DNA of 64,000 nucleotides from Anthoceros angustus. Lineage: Eukaryota > Streptophyta > Anthocerotopsida > Anthocerotales > Anthocerotaceae. The translations under genes and the position numbers were made by a program. Where the stretch lies: positions 420,376 to 484,375 of the forward strand of contig MU008193.1 in NCBI GenBank assembly GCA_010909165.1, read 5' to 3'. Of the stretch, positions 11,983 through 22,897 are shown piece after piece. The notes under the pieces were generated by a model. It saw nothing but the letters and a program-made list of their open reading frames with translations, searched no databases and was not told where the DNA came from. The number at the start of each line of letters is the position of its first letter. Position 1 is the stretch's first letter.

Positions 11983-14880
11983 TCAGATGCGAACCCTGAA
12001 CGCCACCCATGTTCTCTCCATCGTGTCTGGATGTAGCATGCACTGGGTTACGTGTGAGGCCACACAAAGCAGGCCATCGATGGGCGCACCAGTGTGCAAA
12101 ATCTCCATGTTCACGTGGAATCCGATTATACGGCGTCGCAATGATGGTCTGGGTCCACTCGGTTCACACTCGTACCAACGAACCTTCAACATAACAGGCT
12201 TGTACTCCTCCCATAAGTGCACGCGCAAGATTTCCTGTATGTCACCATAAAACACTCGCTCTACTTCACAACCGTCGTCTGCCCCTGTCCCGCTCATGAT
12301 AAATTTTATATTTTATCCTTCCGTGCTCGCGCCCGTATCTGTTGCCTCTATTGTTCTAAGGTGGCTGCCTTTGTTCCACATATGCCGATAAGCTCTGCCT
12401 CCATTCGTGGACCGTCCATGATAAGCCGACTTCATCATCATAGCCGGGTGATTCTCCCATGCGTTGCCAGACTTGCCTGCATGCAGCCAAACCTTGAAAG
12501 TTCGCCGTTCTCCACGTGCACCATACCTCCTCACCTCTTCCTCGTACATATCTAAAAATGGCTGCATCACCTCCATGTGGTACAACACATACGTGTGCAC
12601 CTGCCGTGCCTCCACGGCATCCAATTTGTACGGCCTCCCAGCACCAAGCACCTTCTCTCCGTCTCGCTCGTTCGCACTCCATAGCCCTCCAACATGACCA
12701 TAATAACGCCGCAAAAATGCCATCCCATAGTGCATACTCTCCTCCTTCAAGTACCCTACGCTATCGGCCTCGCCTTGGCCGGACGATCGCTTCCTCGTCC
12801 CCAGGTATCTTTCGACAGGATACATCCACCTCGTGTGCACCGGTCCGAGCACAGCTACCTCGTCCACTAAATGGATTATCAGGTGAGTGGATATATCAAA
12901 CAGTTTTGGAGGGAATTGCTTTTCGGATCGCACATCACCCTCGCTGCCTCCTCTTTCATTGCTTGGATTTCATGGCGGTATTGTCCATGGCAAATCCACT
13001 GTCGGCCGTCCTAACTTGACCACCGCCTTGTACACATCTGGGTCTATGCACCCTCGGAGGACAATCGAGAAGACTACTTCCATCATTATGTGCTAGTCAT
13101 GGCACTTCAGGCTTCCAACCTTGCCGCTCGCGATTTTCGCAGCTTAGACCCGTACCCCGTTGGCAGCTTTATGCGTTTCATTTCCTCAATAACACGTTTC
13201 GGTTCCTCTCGACCGGGACATATGCCGCGGGGCAATGGCCATCCTCCTCTGACCATAACCACCCTTTCCTCCACTCGCTTCCATGTCCATCCAGAGGCTA
13301 TGTCATCTCGGTCTCCATCAGCGTATGCCAAATGGCGTTGTTTTCTCGGCGTGCATAACGTCCTTTGGTGTTCGGTAAAACCGCCCGGATGGGAGGTCTA
13401 CAAACAAGGCCGACCTTCGTCGGGTTCCAAACCGGCCTCGATGGAGTCCGCGGTCGCGTTCACTCGCGCCATATCTTGATGACATCGACGAAGATGGCGG
13501 GGCGGTGGGGGCGATACTCGCCACTCCATTGTACCACCGCGCCGTCCAGCATCGCGCCGGAAGCCACCTCCAGCATATATTTCTTTCTTCAAGTCCGAAG
13601 AATACTGAATCAAGTCCTCCCGGCAATCAACACAGGCCCCTCACTTGCAATCCCGTGGTCCCAAGGCTGGGTAATCTGCTATGCAAAATCGCTGCTCGTA
13701 GTTTGAAATGCCTGTTTGGATGGTTGGCCGGTTTGGAGAAGTCTTAGTGTCCATGCCTCTCCAAAGGTCTGCGGGTCCTCGATTAAAGGCGCCATAAAGA
13801 CATCGAAATTCTGGCGATGCGAGCCCGCACAATCAGCGGCATAATCACATTCGCATCCTTTGTGCTGGCCCATGGTGGCATATTGTGCACGAACAACAAA
13901 ACCGGCCATATGGATGTGTTTGCGGACACATGGCCAAATGGATTGAAGCCATCATGCACAATGCAAACCTTACGTTTGTTGCTCTTCCCCAAAGCCGTCT
14001 ACTACAAGAGCTGTCCAGGCGGTGTGTAAACCATGATGGTCATGTCCCCATCTGGCTCTGTTTCCCCACATACCATGTCATCATCTCATTTGTATGTGGC
14101 ATTTGAAACATTCGCAGGCGTGCCTTCAACGGAAAATGCCAAAGCACCTTCGCGGTATTTCATCTTCCTCATCAAACCCTTCCCTAAACCGTGTGTGACG
14201 GCTGCGTGTAGTCGGCGTACTCTCCCTATAAAACACGGTCCCTCTCACGGCGGTGGATTTTCTGTACCTTGGCCCAAACATGTATAAAAGTGCCTTGGCC
14301 TCGTACATGTCTTTAGAGTTCGGTGGCGAATATCGGTGCAATTAGCAAAGTCATCATGGCGGCGTCATGATGTCATACATTGATTGCCAAGACAACAATA
14401 AGAGTGTGGCGCTTAGCACCTTTCCTTGAACCATGCCCTTGAGGATGTGGTACAAGGCGTTTCACACCCGACGCGCCATCACCCTCGCTTGCCCTCGTTC
14501 GCCGGTCGGTTGCCAACAACTCATCCACTGTGTACCGGTGGGCAAGTCCTCACCATCCGTCTCCTCTTCCGAATCGTTGCTATCACTTAGCATCGCTTTG
14601 TGGTGCCCTCGGACATATGTGACACCGTGTCGGGGATGCATGGTGCCCACTGTACGGTTGCCCATGCCCATCGTCACGCAATTATTGCATGGGCGCTGCC
14701 ATTAACCACAACAATTGAACCATATGGGCGATCGTGAAGGTCACAATGGTCCGTGCTGGCCCATGCCCTTGCATCAGGCGAAGGCAATGAACTCTGAGCG
14801 TGAGTGGAATCTGCCCGCGGCGCCTACGCACTCGGCAAGGCGGGAACATGTACGGCATCGCATCTCGTGGCATTCTCCCG
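11983..14880 (-). pseudogene. CACTA (TNP2-type) transposase remnant with DUF4218 and DUF4216 regions
   Basis: Recognisable blocks run in order on the minus strand. An N-terminal segment near 14,870 is collinear with copy 2. CIVHDGFNPFGHVS and SIWPVLLFVHNMPPW (13,880-13,960) correspond to the HDGFNPFG...WPV...YNLPPW core of plant TNP2/Transposase_21. FPPKLFDISTHLIIHLVDEV then GPVHTRWMYPVERYLG (12,780-12,925) is a textbook DUF4218 region. VFYGDIQEILRVHL and KPVMLKVRWYECEPSG (12,170-12,260) fit DUF4216. Stops and frame changes separate the blocks, so it is not translatable as one protein. The longest intact piece is 206 codons (12,313-12,933). The family product is the transposase that binds and cuts CACTA ends. 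Confidence 0.85.
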
Positions 14881-17759
14881 CTGCGTGACAGTGGATGGCG
14901 GAAGAAGAACTGGCGGGGAGGAAGAACTTGATTAAAATGGAAGCGTTCCCTTCAAGCGATTAAAGCCAAGCCCACAAGAAGTACGCGTGCACGGAAAAGC
15001 GGTACTTTCCACCATGGGGCGTGGACTCACCTCGACCTCGTTGCCTCGGGGCAGCTCGAGGATGCGTCGCTGCGAGCTAAAGCATCCACTATGTGTCGAC
15101 AATGGAAGCCTCGGCACCCTATGGTGTTCTCACGAGAATCAAGCGTTGCGAGACATCACCCGCGACGCGCCAAATACCACCGCCCAGCCGATCGAGCCAT
15201 GGTGGCATGTGGGTCCGTGTTTGGATTACCGTCAGCTCGAGTGCCGGGGAAGGAGGAGTTCGTGCACTGCGAGATGTCTTCGGATGGGCGCCCTCGGTGT
15301 CGCCGGCCACACCAATCGCCCTTCCGGGGAGCGATGGGATAGAAAGGGATGGCCGAGCGATATCGAGGTTGGGGACAACGGTCGAGCAGTTCGCTGCTTG
15401 TGGGTGACTCCACTTGGCAACATTCAATGTCATATGTTTGGCGGTGCGCCTACATTGACGGTGTCATGCCTTGTGTCCAAGAATGCGGTGAAAGGCAAAA
15501 CATTTCGGCGCCACCATCGCTAGTGTGCATAACCTCCTTCGCACTTTGTCTACGGCGAGGCGTGGAGCTCCCAAGCGGCGAAACAAGCGGAAAAGCGGAC
15601 CGCACCCAATGGCTGCGTCGCGTCCCATGCCGCCGTCCTCCCTCTCCCGGTCCATGCCTCATTGTGGATCTTCATCCACGGTGGGCGTGCATCCGATGTG
15701 AACCCTCCACATCTGCGGTTCATTCTCCAAAAAAAGGCGACTTAGACGCACAACATCTCCGCCGTGCAGCCTTTGCAAGAATTCGATTCGGTCTCGGTGT
15801 GCCTCTTCTTCCCATGGAGTCCCCTCCCACGAGGGTTGCTGCGCCCAGAGCGAGCCCCGCCTGCGCATTCAACCACTCGATTTCCTCTTTCCGCCTCACC
15901 GGACGATGGCCTCGGACGTCTTGCCCTGCGGCTCCCTTTGCCTTCGTCTTCCCTTTCGACCCTCCCTTCGTCCTTTCTTTTTCTGCGGCTGCGGATATGA
16001 ACTCCTTCCTTTCCTAACGGGTCCATGTCGCATCGCGACACACATTCCATGACTCGGTTCCTTTTAGAGCGGTGACCTTACGCTTGGGCAGGTGTGGGGT
16101 AGTAGCCTTTGTTTAATTCATGTCCATCCTCAGGCGCTAAGACCAGCGGAAGTTGAAGGCAATCATGACCCCGTAACGGAAATGTCACGATGCCGGTTGC
16201 ACATGGTGTCTGCCGAAGTATGGAGGCACCACTCCATACCCTCCATTCCGCAACCAGACCTCACAGCGCCCGTTTCTTTATTTCCACCCACCTTTGAAGT
16301 GTATGATTCATGGGAAAAGGACATTCGGCAAGGCGTTCCACATTACCACCTGCCTCGACCTCCAAGGTGTACACCTCCCTCCACCAACATGTACCTATGA
16401 AGAGAGGTAAAACCCGGGAGGCGAGGCCGTGCATACCGGGTCCTTGATGGCAGGCGGAGAGCAACCTTGTCCGTGTCGCTTCGGCAATGGACGGAGAGCA
16501 ACCTTCATCCATCGTCCTTGATGGCCATCGTCGGTGACTGCCCCAATCCTTCATAGCCATACTGGTGCCTATGTAGGAGCCCACAACCTCCGCACACAAT
16601 GTTGGAAGGAAGTTAGAGCACGGAAGGAAAAGGCGCATGCGGAACCAAAAACTATTGAGCAATGAGTGAAAAGGGTGAATCCCAGGCGACACCTTGGGCG
16701 GCACAGGTCATGGGCCATTTCCACACACACAACCAACCCCTGACACGAGATCCGAGAATGGCTGGTGGTCACGAACTCAAGGCGTTGGGAGGCTTCCACT
16801 TGGCCATTGGGCAGGGGGTTCAAAAGAGGCGAGATACACACACGGTTGGCACGAGCCACGGGTCCTTGATGGCCATCGGCGTTCGTGGAGGTGTCAAAGT
16901 GCAAGCCAGCGTATGCCCAACCCATTGATTGTAGGAATGCGGGTCTGTGCCGGCGGGAAGCCATCTGGACACATGGCACATTGCCAAGACACCGAGGCGG
17001 ATCGGGCATGCAGGCGGAGGGGCAGGTGGAGGGGTGGAGGGAGGGGATGTGGGGTTCACGGGTAGGCCTCAAGCTGGGGAGGAGACTTAAGCAAGAGCTG
17101 GATTTTCACATGCCGTGAGTTCGTGGTTAAAGCAAATCTCGGAGAGAGCCGATTTCTACTACTGGCCCCCGGATCATCGGGTTAGGGTTGGGGGATTATG
17201 CAATATCGACCGTCCGTTGTGTGCGACAAGGTTGCAGAGGCAGGCATTGATGGCAGTGGCGGGCTCGCCATGGCGACCTTTGGCGGTGGCGCCCGGCGAT
17301 GGCGGCGTGTAAGCGGGGTTTAATATAAGCATAATTTTCGCAATGCAGCTGCGTACGTCGAACAAGGACAACTAAAAACATTGACAATGGTGGAGCAGCG
17401 GCAGGGCGGCCGATCATGGCCGACTACCCCAAGTGAACAATTTTGTAATAAATCGTATGATGACACATATTCATTCCATGCCCACGCTATCCACGATGCA
17501 CCACGGCCGTTTGCACCTCACGGTGGCGCTCGCGTCTCTCATGTGTCACCTGGGAAGGATTGTCTTTGGTCCTGCGTCTCCATCCATGGTCGCATGCGGT
17601 CATGCTCCATGACAGTTGATGTTTGGATGCCCACATGAAAATGCGACATGTCTCATGTGTCACTTTTTGTACGCCATCGTGCATTTCGGTTGGCACATGC
17701 ATGACATCACAACGCGGCCACAGCGAGATTGATCATGCGGTCTATGATTCATCATGGAC

Positions 17760-19215
17760 ATATGACATAGTCATAGACCATGCGTTCCGCGGATTATCGT
17801 CGCCCATGCCATGTCAATGCATATCGAGGCCTTGCATGCATTACATGTCATGGCCATGCAATTTTGACCTGCCTCATGACATATATGCATGTCATGGTCC
17901 ATACCATGACATGCATGAAATCATATATCTCAATATCTCGCACCAACATTTTGAGCCGGACATGCGTGTCATTTCATGGGCCAGGACAAATGACCTCATG
18001 TCATGGCCCAAAATGTTGTCCTGGCTATGACATGTGTCATGGCCCAATGTCATGTGATGTCCTTGGCCCATGACATTTATATACATGTCATGGCCCAATG
18101 TCATGTGATGTCCTTGGCCCATGACATTTATATACATGTCATGGGCCAAGGACATCACATGACGTTGGGCCATGAAAATACATGTCATGGGCCAAGGTGA
18201 AATTTGTCCTTGGCCCATGATATGTATTTGCATGTCAATGTCATGTCCATGACATGCATACACATGTCATGGCCAAAGGATATTCTTGTCCTTGGCCCAT
18301 GACATGCATGTACATGTCATGGCCAAGGACATGTTTTGTCTTTGGGCCTTGACATGTGTAGGCATGACATGGGCGAAGGACAAAAATGTCTTTGGGCCAT
18401 GACATGAGGATACATGTCATGGCCCAAGGACAAATTTGTCCTTGGTCCTCATGTCATGGCCCAAGGACAAATTTGTCCTTGGACCATGAAATGTACATGC
18501 ATGTCATGGTCAAGACCATGGCATGTATATGCATGTCATGTGGAAGGCATGTATATGATGTTGGATGACATGCACATGGGGACATGAAAATGCACATTTG
18601 TCCTTGGCCGCATGAGGATGTCCTTGGCCCATGAATTGGCGGTGCAGATATTGGGTGCATGTCAAGATCTGATGTATGTGCATATATGACATGCATAAAT
18701 GCATGTCATGGTCCAAGGAGACAAATTTGTCCTTGGCCCATGACATGTATGCATGTCATGGCAAAAGATGTCCTTGGCATGACGGCACATACATATGGCC
18801 GACAAAACATGTCCTTGGTCATGACATGTATATGCATGTCATGGGCCAAGGATCATGGGCCATGACATGTTGTACATATGGACCAGGACATAATGACTTT
18901 GTAGGCATGTCATGGGCCAGGACAAATGCCTTGGCCCATGAGTATTTTCATGGCCCAATGTCATGTGATGTCCTTGGCCCATGACATGTATATGCATGTC
19001 ATGGGCCAAGGACAAATTCTTTGCCATGACATGTACATATAATGTCATGTGATGTCCGTGATGACATGATATATATATGCATGTTGGGCCAGGATGATGC
19101 ATGTTTGTGGGCGACATGTCGAGCCAAGGACAAATATTTCCTTGGGCCATGACATGAGGTCGCATTTGTCCTCGGCCCACGAAATGACTGTGCATGTCCT
19201 TGGCCCTCGAAATGT
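17760..19215. repeat. Palindrome-rich CATGTCATGGGCCAAGGAC cluster
   Basis: About 1.45 kb is built from CATGTCATGGGCCAAGGAC and its reverse complement GTCCTTGGCCCATGACATG. Many dyads are close to perfect, for example AAGGACAAATTTGTCCTT at about 18,427 and 18,467. Around 18,087-18,176 a near-perfect inverted repeat with arms of about 45 bp is centred on TATATA, and a 51-bp direct repeat adjoins it (18,035 and 18,086). It lies inside CACTA copy 1, upstream of transposase. A related, much more decayed block (CATGGGCCAAGGAT) sits at the matching place in copy 2 (36.96-37.85 kb). Confidence 0.85.
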
Positions 19216-20639
19216 TGGTGCGAGATATTGGTGGCTATATATGTCTAGCAATGATAAGTGTGGTGTTCAGTTGGTTTGGTCCCACATGTTATTACGAGGA
19301 CTTCACACATTAGGAGAAGGTGATGAGGTGGCAAAATTTGAATGGCGCAATGCGCATGCATTGTCGGATGCGGCATGCATGTCGTGGACTTGGCCTAACT
19401 TCCTTGTTGTCACGCGTTACTTCCACTTCCATCTTTTCAATCGTCACCTTGCGGTTGCCTTTGTCGGTTCTCTTCTTTCGACTTTCTTGTGATTACAAAG
19501 ATGGTGTGGGACGTGGACTTGAGGATTTGGTCATCCGCTAAGCGCGACTTCAACTGCCGTGACACACAGCGGTGAAGATGGCGTTCGGCATCAAGGAGGC
19601 GTCGCCGTGCGAGGCGATGTGAATGGCGACTATGGCGGCAGCGGCGGTGGTGGTGGGCGCGCGAGTGAGGGGACCATGCGCGCGTCACGGTGGGCATGGA
19701 GTGTCCGCGGCTCGCGGTGGGAAGCGGCGGGAGGTGGAAGCGGTGGGTGGACCCATAGAGGCCGGGCGGCTCCATCGAGGCGGCGAGGGGTGGCGGATGG
19801 TGGCGGTGACAGCGGCGGGGAGCCACCATGAAGATGGGCAGGCAAGTGTCCCTTCCAAGGTTGGAGGAGGCGGTGATGGCGATGCCCGGCAAGTTGCCCA
19901 TGAGGAGGTGGGATGGGAAGGATGCTTCCATCATCCCCAGGAGGGAGGCACCGCTCCTATGGGCCGTCTTGGCTGCTCGGAGGGTTTTTGGTCCTGTGGC
20001 GGCGGAGGTGGCCCTTCCCTTGGGCAGCGTGGTCCTCGGAGCCAACACGGTCCCCACCCTTGTGGCATGGATGCAGCAAGTCGCGCCTCTGAGGGGCCCA
20101 TTCCGCTCTCCCAGGGAGGACCACTGCCTTTGGCAGGCAGATCGAGGTGCACGCAGCCAAAGGGAGGAAGGCATGCTCCCGACCTCCAATGTGAAGAATT
20201 GGATGTGGGAGATGAGGACAGGGTTGAGGGGCAAGCCGGCCCGAGGCCGAGGCGGCCCGACTCCAGGCGGATGGAAATGGCGAGGCGAGGACAATTGCGA
20301 GGATGAGGCGAGGTGGGTGACATGGAAGAAGCAGGGGTGACGAGCCGGCGTCCCACTGCCTGTCCGGCGAGATAGGAGAACTCACCACAGGCGCTGGCGC
20401 AACTCGGCACGTCATTCTTTGTATTGCAGAGCTCCAGGCGGGAGGAGTGTTTATGGTATCGGCCCTTTGCGATGGAGGTTGAAAATGAGAGGATGAGGCG
20501 GATGGTGGAGGATGAAGAAGGTGAGGAGGGCCTTCCATCGGCGTGTCTTGGAGCTAGTGTGTGCGAAGATGGCGTTGATGGTGCGTGGACAAGCCATGAG
20601 TTGAGGGGTGAGTATGGTAGAGATTGAGTTTCAGTGTCG

Positions 20640-20910
20640 GATGAGATGAGATTGGCAAGGTTTGCGGTGCATCACGGACAAGGAACCTACGTAGGGAAGA
20701 AGGTGAGGCAAGGCTGCATTGATATGGAGGGAGAAGGGTAAGGATGCGAAATGGCTCCATCCGCCAAATGTCTGCGAGGCATGGAGGAAGGCCGTGGAGG
20801 CGGGGGGGTGTTGCACAAGAATGGGGGTGTGTGGCCAAGGCAAAGTGGCAAAGCATGATCAAGGGACCAATCCCTTTGGTCCACTAGGCGAAGATTTGAA
20901 AGGAAGTTAG
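20640..20910 (+). pseudogene. Conserved coding segment antisense to CACTA copy 1
   Basis: The plus-strand frame contains EKGKDAKWLHPPNV followed by AWRKAVE. The same string (EKGKDAKWLHPPNV, then AWRRAVE) occurs on the opposite strand of CACTA copy 2 at about 35,250-35,340, at the same distance (about 2.1-2.2 kb) from the 5' TIR. Upstream residues also align position by position (EIEFQ against KVEYEF, GLRCITDKEP against GLRGFMDKKP). This copy has in-frame stops (TAG, TGA) upstream of the conserved string, so it is broken. I do not recognise the family. It is either a second gene of this transposon family, transcribed towards the 5' end, or a host gene fragment captured before the copies diverged. 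Confidence 0.55.
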
Positions 20911-22869
20911 GTACAGCGGTGGGGAGGGCCTTCGGTAGAGGAGCTGCGGTGAGCGAGGAATGGCTTGGAGAACATGCGGAGTATTGGAGAGAGGAAAAGG
21001 CATGGCATGGTGGGTGAGGAGGGCAGTGGGCGAGGCAGCTTGTCGTGATGTGATCACAGGTGGCATGTGCGGGATGCTTGGAGGCAGGAATGCAAGAGGA
21101 AGCAATGGGGCGAGGCGGGACGGTACATGCAGGGGTGTGAAGAGGGTGGGGGACGAGGGAGAGGGAGGAAGGCAGTTGCTGGTGGAGGATGGAAGAAGGG
21201 GGATAGTGGTGGAAGTGGTGGCACCGACACGGAGGATCACACGGAGCGTGTCGAAAAGTGTAAGGGCAAATGTGTTCCATGTTATGCAAAGTGTAATGCC
21301 ATGGGCGACATACTGACAGTGTGCCTCCTTGCAGCCCATGGTGGTCGTAAAAGAAGGAAGCCAGGTGGAAGGATGTGTGGGAAACGCAGAGCCTGTGAGG
21401 CGTGAGCAAGGGAAGAGAAAGTGGGCACCAAGCTTGACACCAACTAGCAAAGGAAGAAAAGCAGTGGTGCTACTGCGGGAAGAAGAAGAATCTTCCATTG
21501 AGGACAACCAATGGGTATAGCGGTGTGGGCAAGAAGCCTTAAGTAGCAAAAGTTTCGTTTATGTAGGATAAATGTGAGGCTTCGAGGAGATAGCGCCATC
21601 ACGGATGAATGTGTGGTTCATAGCACGGTGGGAAATTTGAAAGGGGAGATGCTTGTGGTTGACCGGAATCGATGACTCTGGAACAGACAATTGAGACATT
21701 GCTGGTTTGTGACATTGTTGGTAGGTGTGGTTGAAGCATGATTGCTGGCCGCTTTGGGAGCACGATGGGAAAACCAGAAAGACAAGTAGTCTCGGGAAAT
21801 AGATGTGGAGAAATGTTTAGTGTTTTGGAATGGGATGGCTCATGGGAAAAGGCTAGGCGAGGCGGGGATCGGGGAACCTACGACGACATCGCTCATGTCT
21901 ACCGGACAAAAGCATGGGGTTCTTCCCCGTCACTTGTGATATGTTAATGAAGCGCTAGGTGTCTTCCGCTGTGCAAGGGCTGCCCATGTACTAGCGCCCT
22001 TTCAGACATCAAAAGTTCTTCCCAACCTTGTAGCATCGGTAGGAATGCATCCTACTTTAAATTAAGTAAGTGGTAGGCGCCTGATGTTCTATGAGCGGTT
22101 GCTTTCGGCGGCAACATTATGTATAAAGGAACCTGTCATCCATGTACTGGTGTTGGTGGAGTGGAGGCGAGATGGTGAGGAGTTAATGGTGGCGTGTTGA
22201 GGCTTCAAACCGTGCATTTTCCCACAGCGCACAACAAGTAGTAAGCAGGACTTGCACAAAAAGGCGCACACCCTTAGGAATGTGCGGTATAGGCGCCTAC
22301 ACCAACGATATAACGATATCACATGTATGAAATAATAATAATGTATAATCCAGTGGTGATAAGAATATATCTACAAGTAGGTACCTATACGTATAAAGGT
22401 AATGTGCCCTCCATTTCTACCAGTATATCAGGCAAAAGCCATAAACAATTAGTATACGAGCAAATAATAGATGGAGTGAGGTGGAAGGTGACAGGTAATG
22501 GGCATGTTACTATGATATTTAGGTCTGGGCACCATTATCCAATAGTTGTGAAGAGAGAGTGCAAAGAAGAGCGGTATGAAAAACGTTAACTAATTGTACT
22601 CCCAATGGGCTGTAATAAAGATGGGGACTGAGAGAGAAGAGAGAGAGAGGGGTCCTTGTTACAGTCATGTTGCAATTGCATTTTAGGAATTCATAAACAA
22701 TGCGGATAAGAGAGGGGATGTAGTTAAGAGGGTGAAGTGGTAGGAGAGAGGGGCAGGTTCGTGTTAAGATGGTTGGCCCACTTGGGGAAAGAAATGACAC
22801 ACTTAATAATACCAAGCCTCCAAACGATGTTGCAAGTTAGAAGTGTAACATAAAATTGCAACAACGACT

Positions 22870-22897
22870 GTAACATAGGCTGCCCTTTCTAGTAGGG
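22870..22897 (-). repeat. 5' terminal inverted repeat of CACTA copy 1
   Basis: Read on the minus strand it begins CCCTACTAGAAAGGGCAGCC. The flank immediately outside is TGT (22,898-22,900). The matching target duplication is not seen because the other terminus is missing. The adjoining 22,560-22,870 carries TGTTACA and TTGCAAC motifs like those of copy 2. Confidence 0.85.

Larger units (their letters stand above)
11983..22897 (-). mobile_element. CACTA transposon copy 1 (minus strand), 3' terminus not found
   Basis: The 5' terminus is at 22,897. Read on the minus strand it begins CCCTACTAGAAAGGGCAGCC, matching the ends of copy 2 (33,117-47,384) with one mismatch over about 28 bp. Inward it is collinear with copy 2: TGTTACA/TTGCAAC subterminal motifs, a conserved antisense coding segment (20.6-20.9 kb), a shared CTCAAGTCCACGTCCCA block (19.5 kb, against 36.77 kb in copy 2), an internal repeat block (17.8-19.2 kb), and transposase (14.9-12.0 kb). 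Copy 2 is 14.27 kb, so the missing end would be expected near 8-9 kb. No CCCTACTAG terminus is seen there, so the copy is truncated or disrupted. The start given here is only the edge of recognisable transposase. Confidence 0.8.

Noticed and set aside
17760-19215. Reading the palindromic cluster as a CRISPR or centromeric satellite
   Set aside because: Units are dyads of variable spacing, not constant repeats with unique spacers, and the block lies inside a CACTA element with a related block in its sister copy.
19437-20294. 285-codon minus-strand open frame, Pro/His/Arg/Ser-rich
   Set aside because: It overlaps long G-rich plus-strand frames. Its composition is typical of an antisense shadow in GC-rich DNA, there is no domain, and the matching region of CACTA copy 2 does not keep it.
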